Positions 51,986 to 63,379 of a stretch of 64,000 nucleotides of DNA are shown piece by piece. Numbering within the stretch: the first letter of the stretch is position 1; every line of letters starts with the position of its first letter. The position numbers and the translations under genes are program-made. A model generated the notes under the pieces. It saw nothing but the letters and a program-made list of their open reading frames with translations, searched no databases and was not told the DNA's origin. Source of the DNA: Gracilibacillus salitolerans (lineage in GTDB: Bacteria > Bacillota > Bacilli > Bacillales > Amphibacillaceae); assembly GCF_009650095.1 (NCBI RefSeq), contig NZ_CP045915.1:2976001-3040000 (forward strand), read 5' to 3'.

Positions 51986-52103
51986 GATAACTTTTATAAT
52001 AAACAACATGACTTGTCTACTATATCTTTATTTCTTACACATTTTAAACGTGAATAGGATACCAAAATGCTGTGATACCAACGGTTATATACTTTTACCT
52101 TAT

Positions 52104-52140
52104 AAAAAAAGCTTGCAAACCTTTTTGGCTTGCAAGCTTT
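52104..52140 (-). terminator. hem operon terminator
   Basis: AAAGCTTGCAA and TTGCAAGCTTT form an 11-base stem. On the minus strand it is followed by seven T. It lies immediately after hemL. Confidence 0.9.
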
Positions 52141-52147
52141 TGGTGGA

Positions 52148-53434
52148 TTAGGATAGCTTTTCAAATGCTTTTTCTGCTACTGCAATCGTTTTTTCAATAT
52201 CTTCATCTGTATGAGCCATAGATAGAAAGAGTCCTTCAAATTGAGAAGGTGGAAGGAAGATTCCCTCTTCTGCCATTGTTCGATAATAAATCGCAAATGC
52301 TTCCGTATCTGATTTTGATGCTGTTTCATAGTTAACAACTGGTTCATCTGCGAAGAAGACTCCGACCATAGATCCCGCACGATTGATTTGTAATGGCACA
52401 TTGTGTTTATCCGCTGCTAACCTGTACCCTTCAACAAGACGATCCACTTTCTTATTGATCACATCATAAGCAGTACGATCCATCGCCTTTAGTGTTTCTA
52501 AACCAGCCGTCATCGCAAGCGGATTACCAGATAATGTGCCAGCTTGATAGATATCGCCTACCGGAGCAATACGTTCCATGATCTCACGTTTACCTCCATA
52601 CGCACCAACCGGTAAACCACCACCGATTACTTTTCCCAAACAAGTCAAATCCGGTGTAACCTCAAAATGACCTTGTGCACAATGATAGCCAACACGGAAC
52701 CCTGTCATTACTTCATCAAAAATAAGCAAGGACTCGTGTTGATTAGTAATATCACGTAATGATGATAAGAAATTCTGACTTGGTGGAACAACTCCCATGT
52801 TTCCAGATACAGGTTCTACAATAATAGCTGCTATATCATCTCCAAATTGTTCAAAGGCATAACGAACACTTTCTAAATCATTGTAAGGTACTGTAATCGT
52901 GTGCTGTGCAATACTTTCTGGAACACCAGGGCTGTCTGGCAGACCTAAAGTCGCGACACCTGAACCAGCTTTAATAAGTAATGAATCACCATGGCCATGG
53001 TAGTTTCCTTCAAATTTCAAAATTTTATTTTTCCCGGTATAACCACGAGCTAGCCTCAAAGCACTCATCGTTGCTTCTGTACCTGAGTTAACCATACGAA
53101 CCATTTCGATCGAAGGAACACGATCAATCACTAATTGTGCTAATTCATTTTCCAGTAATGTTGGGGCACCGAAGCTTGTCCCTTTTTCTGTTGTTTCTTT
53201 TAACTTTGAAACTACACGGTCATCCGCATGCCCTAATATTAATGGTCCCCAGCTTAATACATAATCAATGTATTCATTACCATCAATATCATAAATTTTA
53301 GATCCTTTTCCATATTCCATATAAATAGGATTCATTCCTACCGATTTAAACGCTCGGACAGGTGAATTAACCCCTCCTGGCATTAAGTTTACCGATTCCT
53401 TATATGCATCTACTGATTTCTGATTTTCACGCAT
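52148..53434 (-). CDS. hemL: Glutamate-1-semialdehyde 2,1-aminomutase
   Basis: The 428-residue PLP enzyme makes 5-aminolevulinate from glutamate-1-semialdehyde. The active lysine is in [15 protein letters not shown] (about residue 267). N-terminal [17 protein letters not shown] and central [10 protein letters not shown] are typical. The ATG at 53434 follows AAGGAGGCAGGTCTC; the longer frame overlaps hemB. It is the last gene of the haem operon. Confidence 0.97.
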   Translation of the reverse strand: MRENQKSVDAYKESVNLMPGGVNSPVRAFKSVGMNPIYMEYGKGSKIYDIDGNEYIDYVLSWGPLILGHADDRVVSKLKETTEKGTSFGAPTLLENELAQLVIDRVPSIEMVRMVNSGTEATMSALRLARGYTGKNKILKFEGNYHGHGDSLLIKAGSGVATLGLPDSPGVPESIAQHTITVPYNDLESVRYAFEQFGDDIAAIIVEPVSGNMGVVPPSQNFLSSLRDITNQHESLLIFDEVMTGFRVGYHCAQGHFEVTPDLTCLGKVIGGGLPVGAYGGKREIMERIAPVGDIYQAGTLSGNPLAMTAGLETLKAMDRTAYDVINKKVDRLVEGYRLAADKHNVPLQINRAGSMVGVFFADEPVVNYETASKSDTEAFAIYYRTMAEEGIFLPPSQFEGLFLSMAHTDEDIEKTIAVAEKAFEKLS

Positions 53435-53447
53435 GAGACCTGCCTCC

Positions 53448-54428
53448 TTATTTATTTTGAAGCCATTTTGCCACATCTTTTGCAAAATAGGTAATAATAA
53501 TATCCGCTCCAGCTCGTTTCATTGCTGTTAGTTTCTCTAATACTATCGCCTGCTCATCAATCCAGCCCTTAAGACTAGCTGCTTTTACCATCGCATATTC
53601 TCCACTCACATTGTAAGCAACTACTGGGACAGGATGTTGATTCTTGACTTCACGAATAATATCCATATAGGATAATGCTGGTTTAACAATTAAAAAGTCG
53701 GCACCTTCTTCGATATCAGATGCTGCTTCACGCATTGCTTCTAATCGATTTGCTGGGTCCATTTGATACGTTTTTCTGTCACCGAATTGTGGCGTGCTTT
53801 CTGCCGCATCACGAAATGGACCATAAAAAGCAGAAGCATATTTAACAGCATAGGACATAATTGGAATATGTTTAAAACCAGCCTCATCTAGTCCTTGGCG
53901 AATGTTAGATACAAATCCGTCCATCATATTCGATGGTGCAATGATATCAGCACCAGCTTCTGCTTGCATAACAGCCGTTTTAACATGCAGAGGTAATGAT
54001 TTGTCATTATCGACATCCTGATTCTCAATCACACCACAATGACCGTGGGATGTATACTCACATAAGCAAGTATCCGCAACTACAAGCAGTTGATCTGTCT
54101 TTTGTTTAATTTGACGAATGGCTAGTTGAACAATACCGTTCCGATCATAAGCACCAGAACCCACTTCATCTTTCTCAGTTGGCACTCCAAATAACAGGAT
54201 AGAAGGAATACCAAGTGATAATAATTCATCAATTTCGTCATCCAAATGATCTAATGATACTTGAAAAACACCTGGCATCGAACTCACTTCATTTTTAATA
54301 TTTTCCCCTTCGACAACGAATAACGGGTATACTAAATCATCTACTTTTAAATCTGTTTCACGAACAAATCGTCTCATAACACTGGAGTTTCTTAAGCGAC
54401 GATGACGATCAAATTGTGCTTTTGTCAT
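53448..54428 (-). CDS. hemB: Porphobilinogen synthase
   Basis: The 326-residue enzyme joins two 5-aminolevulinates. The zinc cysteines are in [16 protein letters not shown]. Schiff-base lysines lie in [15 protein letters not shown] (about 195) and [13 protein letters not shown] (about 248). Its ATG overlaps the hemD stop (TAATG). Confidence 0.97.
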   Translation of the reverse strand: MTKAQFDRHRRLRNSSVMRRFVRETDLKVDDLVYPLFVVEGENIKNEVSSMPGVFQVSLDHLDDEIDELLSLGIPSILLFGVPTEKDEVGSGAYDRNGIVQLAIRQIKQKTDQLLVVADTCLCEYTSHGHCGVIENQDVDNDKSLPLHVKTAVMQAEAGADIIAPSNMMDGFVSNIRQGLDEAGFKHIPIMSYAVKYASAFYGPFRDAAESTPQFGDRKTYQMDPANRLEAMREAASDIEEGADFLIVKPALSYMDIIREVKNQHPVPVVAYNVSGEYAMVKAASLKGWIDEQAIVLEKLTAMKRAGADIIITYFAKDVAKWLQNK

Positions 54429-55192
54429 TATGCATCACCTTTTCTTATGTAATCACTATAAACTTCTACCATATTCTCTACTGTGAATGTTTCCGGATAA
54501 AGAATATGACTGAATGACCGCTCACATAAAGCATTTGCTGTTGTATCCCCGATGGCAACAGTAACCATATTATTTGTTGTTTGCTCATACAGATCGGGGG
54601 CTAAAAATTGCTGAAAAGCTTCAACAGTCGATGGACTGGTAAAAAATATCGCATCAACTTCTAAAACCTTCTGATTAAGCAATGATTTAGATTGCTCATT
54701 TTTTATTGTACGATAAATTACGATTTTTTCAAAAGATACTCCAGCTTCCTCGAGCAATTCAGGAATTTCTCTTCTGGCATTTTCACCACAAATAATCGCA
54801 ATCCGTTTATTACTATTTCTATGTAAAAACTCTTCGACCATGGCTTTACCATTATATTTAGAAGGTTGAAAATCAACGGCATAACCATATTCATTTAATG
54901 ACATTGCTGTTTTTTCACCAACAGCTGCAATGTTATTTTTCACTTGAATACCGAGCGTGGTTAAATATTGATGAAAAAAGCGAACCGTATTCACACTTGT
55001 AAAGAATAGCCAATCGAATGAAGCAATATTGGTCAATTGACTACGATTTACATCATCATATATTGTTTCAAAGCGAAGGAGCGGTACTCGTTCACAGCTA
55101 GCACCATACCCTTCAAGTAAATGGATTAAGGGGAGAGCTTGTCTTGCTTCCCTTGTCACCATTACTTTCTTACCTTTTAAAGGAAGACTCAT
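54428..55192 (-). CDS. hemD: Uroporphyrinogen-III synthase
   Basis: The 254-residue protein has the two-domain HemD layout, with [22 protein letters not shown] at the start, [15 protein letters not shown], and a late [15 protein letters not shown]. It closes and inverts the tetrapyrrole ring. The start overlaps hemC by ATGA. Confidence 0.93.
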   Translation of the reverse strand: MSLPLKGKKVMVTREARQALPLIHLLEGYGASCERVPLLRFETIYDDVNRSQLTNIASFDWLFFTSVNTVRFFHQYLTTLGIQVKNNIAAVGEKTAMSLNEYGYAVDFQPSKYNGKAMVEEFLHRNSNKRIAIICGENARREIPELLEEAGVSFEKIVIYRTIKNEQSKSLLNQKVLEVDAIFFTSPSTVEAFQQFLAPDLYEQTTNNMVTVAIGDTTANALCERSFSHILYPETFTVENMVEVYSDYIRKGDA

Positions 55193-56121
55193 TCCTGGTT
55201 CTCCTCAATTGCTTCATCCACTAATTCCTGTGCACCTTGGGCTTGGAGTTTTTCTGCTGCTTCTTTTCCAACTTGATGTGGATCTGTTCCAGTTACAGTC
55301 TCTTTTAATATCGTCTTCCCATCACTGCTTGCCACTAATGCAGTTAATACCACCTCATCGCCATCAAGGTATGCATAACCGCCAATTGGCACCTGACAAC
55401 CGCCATTTAATAAATGCAAGAAGGTACGCTCTGCTGTTACTGTTTTTTCTGTGTATGCATCATTGATTTTTTCTAATAATTCTAATAGTTCATGGTCATC
55501 TTCTCTACACTCAATCGCTAAAGCACCTTGTCCAACAGCAGGTACACAAACATCAGGTTCTAAATATTCCGTCACAATATCTTCGCTCCAGCTCATTCTT
55601 TTCAAACCTGCTGCCGCTAGAATAATCGCATCAAAATTCTCTTCTTTTAACTTACGCATTCTTGTCTCGATATTTCCCCGAATCCATTGAATTTTCAGAT
55701 CTGGTCTTGCTGCTAGGATTTGCGATCCTCGACGTAAACTGCTGGTTCCTACAACTGCCCCAGCAGGTAGATCTTCTAATTTAATATGATCATTGGAAAT
55801 AAACGCATCCCGGTGATCTTCTCGTACTGGAATCGAGCCAATGATTAATCCATCTGGCATTACTGCAGGCATATCTTTCATACTATGTACAGCAAAATCA
55901 ATCTCTTTGTCATACATTGCTTTCTCAATCTCTTTGACAAAGAGTCCTTTACCGCCCACTTTCGAAAGTGTGACATTAAGAATTTGATCCCCTTTTGTCA
56001 CGATTTTTTTAATTTCAAATTCATATTTATCACCTACATGTTTCTTTAACTGCTCAATAACCCACTCTGACTGTGTCATTGCTAAATTACTTCTTCTTGA
56101 ACCTACGACAATTTTACGCAA
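55189..56121 (-). CDS. hemC: Porphobilinogen deaminase
   Basis: The 310-residue enzyme polymerises porphobilinogen to hydroxymethylbilane. Typical segments are [40 protein letters not shown], and the dipyrromethane cysteine in [13 protein letters not shown] (about 241). It starts with TTG after AAAGGAGGCAACTAGC. Confidence 0.97.
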   Translation of the reverse strand: MRKIVVGSRRSNLAMTQSEWVIEQLKKHVGDKYEFEIKKIVTKGDQILNVTLSKVGGKGLFVKEIEKAMYDKEIDFAVHSMKDMPAVMPDGLIIGSIPVREDHRDAFISNDHIKLEDLPAGAVVGTSSLRRGSQILAARPDLKIQWIRGNIETRMRKLKEENFDAIILAAAGLKRMSWSEDIVTEYLEPDVCVPAVGQGALAIECREDDHELLELLEKINDAYTEKTVTAERTFLHLLNGGCQVPIGGYAYLDGDEVVLTALVASSDGKTILKETVTGTDPHQVGKEAAEKLQAQGAQELVDEAIEENQE

Positions 56122-56145
56122 GCTAGTTGCCTCCTTTGTGATATG

Positions 56146-56964
56146 TTACATATGAAAGTTCGATAAACTGTTAAACAGGAAAAAGTTGATTAATAAAATA
56201 AGGAATGCAAATATATTCCAGCTCAAAATAGCTTTTCCTTTATAACCTTTTTGAATTCGCATGTATAAATAGCCAGCATAAATGATAAACACAATGATTG
56301 AACCGAGTGTTTTACTATCACCCCAGTAAAATTCTGTCCCCGTCATATATGCCCAGACTACTCCTAAAATAATCGATAACAATAGAAGTGGTTCACCCAG
56401 AACAATCGACTGAAATGCTCTTTTTTCCAATCCTTCTAAGTCTTGGAATCTTCGCAACCATTTATACCCTTTTTTCTTTTTAAGAAACTTATATTGCATA
56501 TAGTAGAGACAAGCTAAAATAAACGAAATGGTGAAAAGACCATAGGATACGAGTGCAAGTACAATATGCGCAAAAAGCATTTCATCTAATACCAATGGAA
56601 TCTGGGTAGAATCTGTGATTTGCATCGATCGTAATGTATGAATAATCATGATAAAAAAACCAAATACACTAATAAAGAACATAAAAAATTCGAGACGGAA
56701 CAACCGATGAGCAATGAGAGAAAACGTAATAATAATCCAGGTATACGTATATAATCCATCGTTTAAAGTCTGTATCGGTATATTTGATGTGTGCAAAATT
56801 TCGGTTAATAAAAAAATGGTTTGAAAAAGCCAAACCATCGCAAGGAACCAGAAAGCGATCCTATTCGCTTTCCGGTTATGGTACAGAAAATCTATAAAAT
56901 ATATAATAACGGTAAAGCCATAAAGTAATAACATGCTCTCTTGTAAAAATCTTTCTTCGAACAT
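56146..56964 (-). CDS. hemX: HemX, cytochrome c assembly-like membrane protein
   Basis: The 272-residue membrane protein has about eight hydrophobic helices and the CcsA-like segment VWAYMTGTEFYWGDSKTLGS. In B. subtilis HemX lowers HemA levels by an unresolved mechanism. It lies 18 bases after hemA. Confidence 0.9.
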   Translation of the reverse strand: MFEERFLQESMLLLYGFTVIIYFIDFLYHNRKANRIAFWFLAMVWLFQTIFLLTEILHTSNIPIQTLNDGLYTYTWIIITFSLIAHRLFRLEFFMFFISVFGFFIMIIHTLRSMQITDSTQIPLVLDEMLFAHIVLALVSYGLFTISFILACLYYMQYKFLKKKKGYKWLRRFQDLEGLEKRAFQSIVLGEPLLLLSIILGVVWAYMTGTEFYWGDSKTLGSIIVFIIYAGYLYMRIQKGYKGKAILSWNIFAFLILLINFFLFNSLSNFHM

Positions 56965-56982
56965 ATTGGAAAAACCACCCGA

Positions 56983-58350
56983 TTAATGTGTTGACACATT
57001 TTGTAGTTTCTGTAAAACGCTATCCTTATTTTTTTCAAAGGTAATCACTTTATCATTTTCAGTTTTTTTTACTTCTTCTTTTACTCTGTCTTCTATATCA
57101 AAGATTTGCATAAATAATGCTAATGCCTGATCTGCATTTTTCTGACCGGCAAATTCTTTTGCCTGCAAGATAGGCTGTTTTAATATTTGATTAACAATGC
57201 TTTTTGTGTGTTTATTCAACACTTTACGTTCACGTTCAGTCAGATTAGGCATTTTGCGTTCAATACTTTTCATTGTCTCTTGCTGAATCAATAATGCTTG
57301 TTCACGCAAAGCAGTAATAACCGGTACAACTCCAAGTGTTTGCAACCATTCATTGAATGCAACAATCTCTTCTTCAATCCATAGCTCAATGACTACGGCA
57401 GCTTCTTTTCGAGCCTCAAGATTGGCATCTACTACATTTTGCAGATCATCGATATCATATAAGAAAACATTATCTACAGACTCCAAAGCCGGATCTAAAT
57501 CTCTAGGCACTGCAATATCAACTAGGAATAACGGACGTCCTTTACGCTGCTTTTCAACACGTTGATAAAGATCTTGTGTAATCATGTAATCATTCGCGCC
57601 AGTAGAACTGATGACAATATCAGCCTCCACTAGAGTTTCTTCGAGATCTGCAGTTGATTTCGCAACACCATTAAACTGGTTCGCAAGTTGTTCTGCTTTC
57701 TCCATGGTACGATTAACAACTGTTACTTGCTTAGCTCCAGAACCATAGATATTTTTGGCAGCTAATTCGCCCATTTTACCAGCACCAATAATGACAATGT
57801 GTTTTTGTTTCAAATCAGTGAATATCTTTTTCGCTAATTCTACCGCTGCATAGCTTACAGATACGGCATTCTCATTTATTGATGTTTCACGTTGACTTTT
57901 TTTACCAATCGTTATCGCTTGCTTGAAAAGCTCATTAAAAATAGTACCAGTCAATTTTTGTTTTTGCGCATCTAAAAAAATCTGCTTAATTTGACCCAAA
58001 ATTTGCGTTTCACCCATCACCATAGATTCTAATCCACAGCTTAAGCGGAATAAATGTTCCACTGCTGCTTCGTTTTCATACATAATAAGGTGTGGTGCAA
58101 ATGCGTCCTTTTCAATACCAAACCAGTCGGCCAAATACTGTTTGATAAAATATCTTCCTGTATGAAGTTGATCAACTACTGCATAAATTTCCGTGCGATT
58201 ACAGGTAGAAATGATGACATTCTCCAAAATGCTTTTTCTACTGTTTAATTCTGTCATCGCATCAGTAATCGTATCTTCACCGAATGCAAGCATTTCTCTT
58301 ACTTCGACAGGAGCTGTTTTATAATTTATACTCGCTGCTAAAATATGCAC
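56983..58350 (-). CDS. hemA: Glutamyl-tRNA reductase
   Basis: The 455-residue enzyme reduces glutamyl-tRNA to glutamate-1-semialdehyde. The catalytic cysteine is in [14 protein letters not shown] (about residue 50). The NADPH domain has [16 protein letters not shown] and the C-terminal dimerisation helix is present. I use the GTG at 58350, seven bases after GGGGGT, since the product then starts (M)[18 protein letters not shown] like its homologues. A PerR box overlaps its promoter. Confidence 0.95.
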   Translation of the reverse strand: MHILAASINYKTAPVEVREMLAFGEDTITDAMTELNSRKSILENVIISTCNRTEIYAVVDQLHTGRYFIKQYLADWFGIEKDAFAPHLIMYENEAAVEHLFRLSCGLESMVMGETQILGQIKQIFLDAQKQKLTGTIFNELFKQAITIGKKSQRETSINENAVSVSYAAVELAKKIFTDLKQKHIVIIGAGKMGELAAKNIYGSGAKQVTVVNRTMEKAEQLANQFNGVAKSTADLEETLVEADIVISSTGANDYMITQDLYQRVEKQRKGRPLFLVDIAVPRDLDPALESVDNVFLYDIDDLQNVVDANLEARKEAAVVIELWIEEEIVAFNEWLQTLGVVPVITALREQALLIQQETMKSIERKMPNLTERERKVLNKHTKSIVNQILKQPILQAKEFAGQKNADQALALFMQIFDIEDRVKEEVKKTENDKVITFEKNKDSVLQKLQNVSTH

Positions 58351-58389
58351 TGTATCTACCCCCAAAAAAACAAAAGCCTAACACAATAA

Positions 58390-58404
58390 TAATAATTATT
58401 ATAA
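58390..58404 (-). promoter_or_regulatory. Near-consensus PerR box at the hem promoter
   Basis: The minus strand reads TTATAATAATTATTA, matching the Bacillus PerR consensus TTATAATNATTATAA at all defined positions but one. It includes the -10-like TATAAT and lies 40 bases upstream of the hemA start. B. subtilis hemAXCDBL is PerR-repressed, so the same peroxide-responsive control is expected. Confidence 0.75.
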
Positions 58405-58579
58405 CATGTTTTCATTTCGAAATCGTGATGATTTTATGAACAGTTTACGAATCATCTATGATAAAATGAAAGAAGTTGTTGTGTAATGTTGAATTCATAA
58501 GTACTTTATCATATTCAATATATTTAATCAAGAAAATAAATCTAACTTAATAATAATTTTAATCTAGGAGTGTTTGTTT

Positions 58580-59059
58580 TTGAAAAATAATGGTCTTGTA
58601 GCTTATTTATTGATTGGGATTGGACTTTATTTCTTATTACGAGAATTACGTCTCCCTATTTTAACCGATTTTTACTCATGGCCTACATTATTAATTTTAA
58701 TTGGAGCAGCTTTTCTTATACACGCTTTCTCATCCAGGGACTTTAAGAATGTTTTTCCTGGTATCTTGCTACTTGGACTAGGAATCCATTTTCACGCTAT
58801 CACCCATTATGGATTTTGGATTGATCATTGGGGGATGTATACGCTGATCATTGCAATTGCTTTTTTAGCTCGAGCAATTAAAACGAGAAAAGGATTTATT
58901 CCCGGTATTATTTTATTAGTGATATCGATTTTTGCCATCTTTGTTGATAATCAACCAGGGTGGTTTAACTGGATACACCAGCTTATGAATTGGATCAAAC
59001 GCTTTTGGCCGATCGTATTAATAGGACTTGGAGTTTATCTCCTCTTGAAAAAAAGATAA
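58580..59059 (+). CDS. LiaI/LiaF-like membrane protein
   Basis: The 159-residue product has about five hydrophobic helices in the repeating pattern of the LiaI-LiaF-like transmembrane domain (for example YLLIGIGLYFLLRELRLPI and WPIVLIGLGVYLLLKK at the end). The TTG at 58580 has AGGAG nine bases before it; the TTG at 58574 is too close. It is divergent from hemA. The role is unknown, perhaps envelope stress. Confidence 0.75.
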   Translation: MKNNGLVAYLLIGIGLYFLLRELRLPILTDFYSWPTLLILIGAAFLIHAFSSRDFKNVFPGILLLGLGIHFHAITHYGFWIDHWGMYTLIIAIAFLARAIKTRKGFIPGIILLVISIFAIFVDNQPGWFNWIHQLMNWIKRFWPIVLIGLGVYLLLKKR

Positions 59060-59131
59060 ATTGTGATATGATGGCTATGCTTTTTGAATACAGAAACCTT
59101 TGAAAATAGAGAGAGAAAAGAAGGTGAAAGT

Positions 59132-60040
59132 ATGAGAAACAATTTTGCTTATTTCGTAACGCTTATTGGTGCAAGCTTTTGGGGTCTGACTGGTTTATTT
59201 GTGGACGGATTATATAATGAAGGTTTTACTGCATGGGAGATCGTCACCATCCGTTTGACTATTTCTACTGTTATATTGATGTCTATAATTGCCATCATTT
59301 CACCAGGAAAATTACGTATTCAATTCAAACATATCCCACATTTTATTGGATTAGGTGTGTTTGGTATAGTTTTGTTCAATTGGTTTTATTTTACTGTGAT
59401 GAAACAGACATCCTTATCAATAGCCGTAGTTTTACTTTACACTGCACCTGTTTTTGTTACGATATTATCTAAATATTTCTTTAAGGAATCCATTACTAGC
59501 AGAAAAATTGCTTCTTTATTCTTGACGATAGTTGGATGTGCACTGGCTATTCAACTGCTTCCTGTTGGACGTATGCAAATTCCTTTTATTAGTGTTGTTT
59601 TAGGTTTACTATCTGCCTTTTTCTGTGGTTTGTACAGTATCATTGGTAAAGAGATAAGCAGACATTATAATTTTCTTACTATAACTGTCTATGCGCTATT
59701 TATGGGTAGTATTTTTATCCTTCCAACAAGCAAGTTATGGAACAAGTCAGAAGCTTTTCAATCAATTGATGTCTGGTTTAATATATGTGGTATCGTTATT
59801 ATATCTACGATTGGTGCCTATACACTTTACACGTTTGGACTTACTCACATCGAATCAAGTAAAGCTGCAATTCTTGGAGCAATGGAACCGATAGTTGCTG
59901 TATTAATTGGTGTAATCATTTTTGATGACCACTTAAGCTTTTTACAAGTCATTGGTATCATATTAGTCATTAGTGCAGCATTCCTTACTGTTTACCATAA
60001 ACAAAGAAAAATTAACAGACATACAAAAACCGAGCAATAA
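59132..60040 (+). CDS. EamA family (DMT) transporter
   Basis: The 302-residue protein has ten predicted helices in two repeats (GASFWGLTGLFVDGLYNEGF at the start; AYTLYTFGLTHIESSKAAILGAMEPIVAVL in the second). Drug/metabolite transporters of this family export amino acids or small metabolites; substrate unknown. The ATG at 59132 follows AAGGTGAAAGT; a TTG at 59084 is open but lacks a site. The stop codon lies in the loop of the terminator. Confidence 0.9.
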   Translation: MRNNFAYFVTLIGASFWGLTGLFVDGLYNEGFTAWEIVTIRLTISTVILMSIIAIISPGKLRIQFKHIPHFIGLGVFGIVLFNWFYFTVMKQTSLSIAVVLLYTAPVFVTILSKYFFKESITSRKIASLFLTIVGCALAIQLLPVGRMQIPFISVVLGLLSAFFCGLYSIIGKEISRHYNFLTITVYALFMGSIFILPTSKLWNKSEAFQSIDVWFNICGIVIISTIGAYTLYTFGLTHIESSKAAILGAMEPIVAVLIGVIIFDDHLSFLQVIGIILVISAAFLTVYHKQRKINRHTKTEQ

Positions 60041-60060
60041 TACTCGGTTTTTGTATGTCT
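60017..60060. terminator. Strong bidirectional terminator
   Basis: An 18-base perfect stem (60017-60034 with 60043-60060) has an eight-base loop CAATAATA and is followed by TTTTTT on the plus strand. The transporter stop codon is in the loop. Confidence 0.95.
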
Positions 60061-60189
60061 TTTTTATAATAATGAATGAAGGGAGATCTGCCCTGCCCTC
60101 GTTTAGCTTCCATTAATCGCCTTATAAAGAACAGTTTTTCAACGAGTATATTCTCGTTTCGATGAACAAATGAAACCAAAAAATGTAAC

Positions 60190-60774
60190 TCACTTTATAT
60201 AATTTAATAAATAACTCCACACGTCTTCCTTTCCTTCGCTCGTTTCAGCTGAGAAAGGAATGACACTATCATCCGGGTCTAGTTCGAGCGTATCAATCAC
60301 TCTTTTAATATGTGTCGCTTTTTTATTTTTGGGGATTTTATCCAGTTTAGTCGCGATCACCAAAACAGGGATCTCATAATACTTCAAGAAGTCATACATC
60401 ATCACGTCATCTTCTGATGGTTTATGGCGGATATCAACAATCATTACAGTTAACCTTAACATATCACGAAGCGAGAAATATTCTTCCATCATCTTGCCCC
60501 ATTTTTCCCGCTCTTTTTTAGATACTTTGGCATAGCCATAACCCGGAACATCAACAAAGTAAAAGGCATCATTAATGTTATAAAAATTTAATGTTTGGGT
60601 TTTTCCAGGTTTTGAAGATGTTCGTGCTAAATTTTTCCGATTGATCAATTTATTAATAAAAGATGATTTTCCAACGTTAGAACGACCAGCTAAGGCAATC
60701 TCTGGCCACCTGTCCGTTGGATATTGCTTTTCGGACACTGCACTAATAACTATTTCTGCTTTATTGACTTTCAT
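60190..60774 (-). CDS. ysxC: Ribosome biogenesis GTPase YsxC/EngB
   Basis: The 194-residue GTPase has G1 [15 protein letters not shown]2 [15 protein letters not shown]3 [10 protein letters not shown] and G4 ATKLDKIP. It assists large ribosomal subunit assembly. The ATG at 60774 follows GGAGGAGAACA and lies inside the last codons of lon (14-base overlap), so the two genes are co-transcribed. Confidence 0.97.
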   Translation of the reverse strand: MKVNKAEIVISAVSEKQYPTDRWPEIALAGRSNVGKSSFINKLINRKNLARTSSKPGKTQTLNFYNINDAFYFVDVPGYGYAKVSKKEREKWGKMMEEYFSLRDMLRLTVMIVDIRHKPSEDDVMMYDFLKYYEIPVLVIATKLDKIPKNKKATHIKRVIDTLELDPDDSVIPFSAETSEGKEDVWSYLLNYIK

Positions 60775-63094
60775 TGTTCTCCTCCAGTAAGGCATATTCT
60801 AACACAGTATCTAAATGGTCAACCGGAATGAAAGTCAAGCCTTCCCGAACACTTTCTGGTATATCTTCTAAGTCTTTTTTGTTATCAGCTGGAATAATAA
60901 TCGTCGTAATACCTGCCCTGTGTGCACTTAGTGATTTCTCTTTCAGTCCACCGATCGGAAGTACTCGGCCTCTTAAGGTAATTTCTCCTGTCATTCCTAC
61001 TTCTTTGCGTACCGGTCGTCCTGTTAAAGAAGACACAAGAGCAGTTGCCATCGTAATTCCTGCTGATGGACCATCTTTTGGTGTAGCACCTTCAGGAACG
61101 TGAATATGGATATCATATTTTTCATGAAAATCCGGATCTATTTTTAATTGATCTGCTCTTGAACGTATATAACTGAAAGCAGCTTGTGCTGATTCCTTCA
61201 TGACATCTCCCAGTTTACCAGTTAAGGTTAGTTTTCCTTTACCTTTTGAAATACTGACCTCAATCGATAAAATATCACCACCTGCAGAAGTATATGCCAA
61301 ACCAGTGGCAGCACCAATTTGATGTTCTTCCTCCATCATGCCGTAACGGAATTTTGGTTTACCTAAAATTGTTTCTAATTGTTTTTCTGTAACGATGACG
61401 CGTTGCTTTTCACCCGAGACAATGATTTTAGCAGCCTTCCTACAAATAGAAGCAAGCATACGTTCCAATCCACGAACTCCTGCTTCTCTTGTATACACAC
61501 GAATAAGCTTCAATAATGCTTCATCACGGATCTGCATGTGACCTTTCTTAAGACCATTTTCTTTTAACTGTTTCGGTAATAAATGTTGTTTAGCTATGTG
61601 TAATTTTTCTAATTCGGTGTATCCAGCAATCGAAATAACTTCCATTCGATCCAATAAAGGTCGTGGTACAGTTGCTAAATTATTCGCAGTAGCAACAAAC
61701 ATAACTTTAGACAGGTCGTACGTTTCTTCTAAATAATGATCACTGAACGTATTATTTTGCTCAGGATCTAATACTTCCAACATAGCAGCTGAAGGGTCTC
61801 CACGGAAATCATTAGACATCTTATCAATTTCATCTAATAAAAAGACAGGATTAATGGTTTCTGCTTTCTTCATACCTTGTATAATTCGACCAGGCATAGC
61901 TCCTACATATGTGCGACGATGACCACGAATTTCCGCTTCATCTCGGACACCGCCGAGTGAAACGCGGACAAATTGACGATCAATAGATCTTGCCACAGAT
62001 TTAGCCAAGGATGTTTTACCCACTCCTGGCGGTCCTACCAAACAAAGTATAGGGCCTTTCAAAGAATTGGTTAGTTGTTGAACAGCTAAATATTCAAGAA
62101 CACGCTCTTTTACCTTTTCCAGACCATAATGGTCCTCATCTAAGACTTTTTCTGCATGGTTTATATCAAGGTTATCTTCTGTTTCTTCTGTCCATGGTAA
62201 TGAAAGTACCCAATCAATATAGTTACGTATTACCGAGCTTTCTGCCGAACTTTGTGGAACTCTTTCGTATCGGTTTAATTCTTTTTCTATCAGTTCTACT
62301 ACACGGTCAGGTAAGTCCTTTTCTTCTAGCTTCTTTCTTAATGCTGCTAATTCACCTGTTTTGCCATCTTTATCACCTAGTTCATTTTGGATAGCTTTCA
62401 TCTGTTCCCGTAAGTAGTATTCTTTTTGTGTCTCTTCCATGGATTTTTTAACACGTTGTCCAATTTTTCGTTCTAATTCTAATACTTCTTTTTCATTGGA
62501 GATAATCTCCAATAATTTTCGAAGTCGTTTAGTAACATCTAACGTTTCAAGTACTTCTTGCTTGTCTGACATCTTTAATGTAATGTGAGATGCTACAAGA
62601 TCTGCAAACCGACTAGGCTCCTCAATATCCGTAACACTGGCCAATGTTTCTTTGCTAACCTTTTTTGAAATTTTAGTATAGTGCTCAAATTGCTCTAACA
62701 ACGCTCGCATTAATGCATCTTCTTCAGGTTGTTTCTGATGTACATCTTCCACTTTTTCAATCTCAACAAAAAATTGCTTCTCTTCATTAATAAATTGTTG
62801 AATTTCAGCACGGTATAAACCTTCTACTAATACTCTCATTGTTCCGTTCGGTAGTTTGAGCATTTGATTCACTTTTGCTACCGTACCAATCGTATTAATT
62901 TCTTCTGTTTTTGGATCATCTACTGCGCTTTCTTTTTGAGCAGCAAGAAATATGTTCTGATCATTCATCATCGCTTTCTCTAGAGCTTGAATAGATTTTT
63001 CTCGCCCGACATCTAAATGAATCACCATGCCAGGAAATACAATTAACCCTCGTAATGGTAAAAGCGGAATATGTATGAATTTGGATTCTGTCAT
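60761..63094 (-). CDS. lonA: ATP-dependent protease Lon
   Basis: The 777-residue protease has the N-terminal substrate-binding domain ([16 protein letters not shown] at the start), the AAA module with Walker [14 protein letters not shown] and Walker [11 protein letters not shown], and the Lon protease domain with Ser in [14 protein letters not shown] and Lys in [15 protein letters not shown]. It degrades misfolded and regulatory proteins. It lies directly after clpX; lonB is absent here. Confidence 0.97.
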   Translation of the reverse strand: MTESKFIHIPLLPLRGLIVFPGMVIHLDVGREKSIQALEKAMMNDQNIFLAAQKESAVDDPKTEEINTIGTVAKVNQMLKLPNGTMRVLVEGLYRAEIQQFINEEKQFFVEIEKVEDVHQKQPEEDALMRALLEQFEHYTKISKKVSKETLASVTDIEEPSRFADLVASHITLKMSDKQEVLETLDVTKRLRKLLEIISNEKEVLELERKIGQRVKKSMEETQKEYYLREQMKAIQNELGDKDGKTGELAALRKKLEEKDLPDRVVELIEKELNRYERVPQSSAESSVIRNYIDWVLSLPWTEETEDNLDINHAEKVLDEDHYGLEKVKERVLEYLAVQQLTNSLKGPILCLVGPPGVGKTSLAKSVARSIDRQFVRVSLGGVRDEAEIRGHRRTYVGAMPGRIIQGMKKAETINPVFLLDEIDKMSNDFRGDPSAAMLEVLDPEQNNTFSDHYLEETYDLSKVMFVATANNLATVPRPLLDRMEVISIAGYTELEKLHIAKQHLLPKQLKENGLKKGHMQIRDEALLKLIRVYTREAGVRGLERMLASICRKAAKIIVSGEKQRVIVTEKQLETILGKPKFRYGMMEEEHQIGAATGLAYTSAGGDILSIEVSISKGKGKLTLTGKLGDVMKESAQAAFSYIRSRADQLKIDPDFHEKYDIHIHVPEGATPKDGPSAGITMATALVSSLTGRPVRKEVGMTGEITLRGRVLPIGGLKEKSLSAHRAGITTIIIPADNKKDLEDIPESVREGLTFIPVDHLDTVLEYALLEENNESQ

Positions 63095-63342
63095 ATGGCA
63101 CCTCCGTCAAAGCTACTAGTTCTTGTGTATACAAACTGAAATAATCACCATATCTTTTGGCGAATGCCTTCGTTCGTTTATACTATAGCCAATTAAAAAA
63201 TATACATACCTATAGTATAATTTATTAATACCTAGTATCATTGTTTGAATTCTTCTATTGTTATAAGTTTAAAGAAGTTTTGTTTTTTTGTAAATCTAAA
63301 AGTATTTTTTCTTAGTTTTACCTATGGATTTAAAACAATACA

Positions 63343-63370
63343 AAATCCCTTGTTATACAACAAGGGATTT
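63343..63370. terminator. Bidirectional terminator after clpX
   Basis: AAATCCCTTGTT and AACAAGGGATTT form a 12-base perfect stem with a four-base loop. T-runs occur on both sides. It separates clpX from lon transcription. Confidence 0.9.
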
Positions 63371-63379
63371 TTTTACCTA

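Noticed and set aside
51734..52057. 107-codon plus-strand frame
   Set aside because: It crosses the GC-rich inverted repeat pair and the intervening hairpin; composition follows the repeat and no start signal is present.
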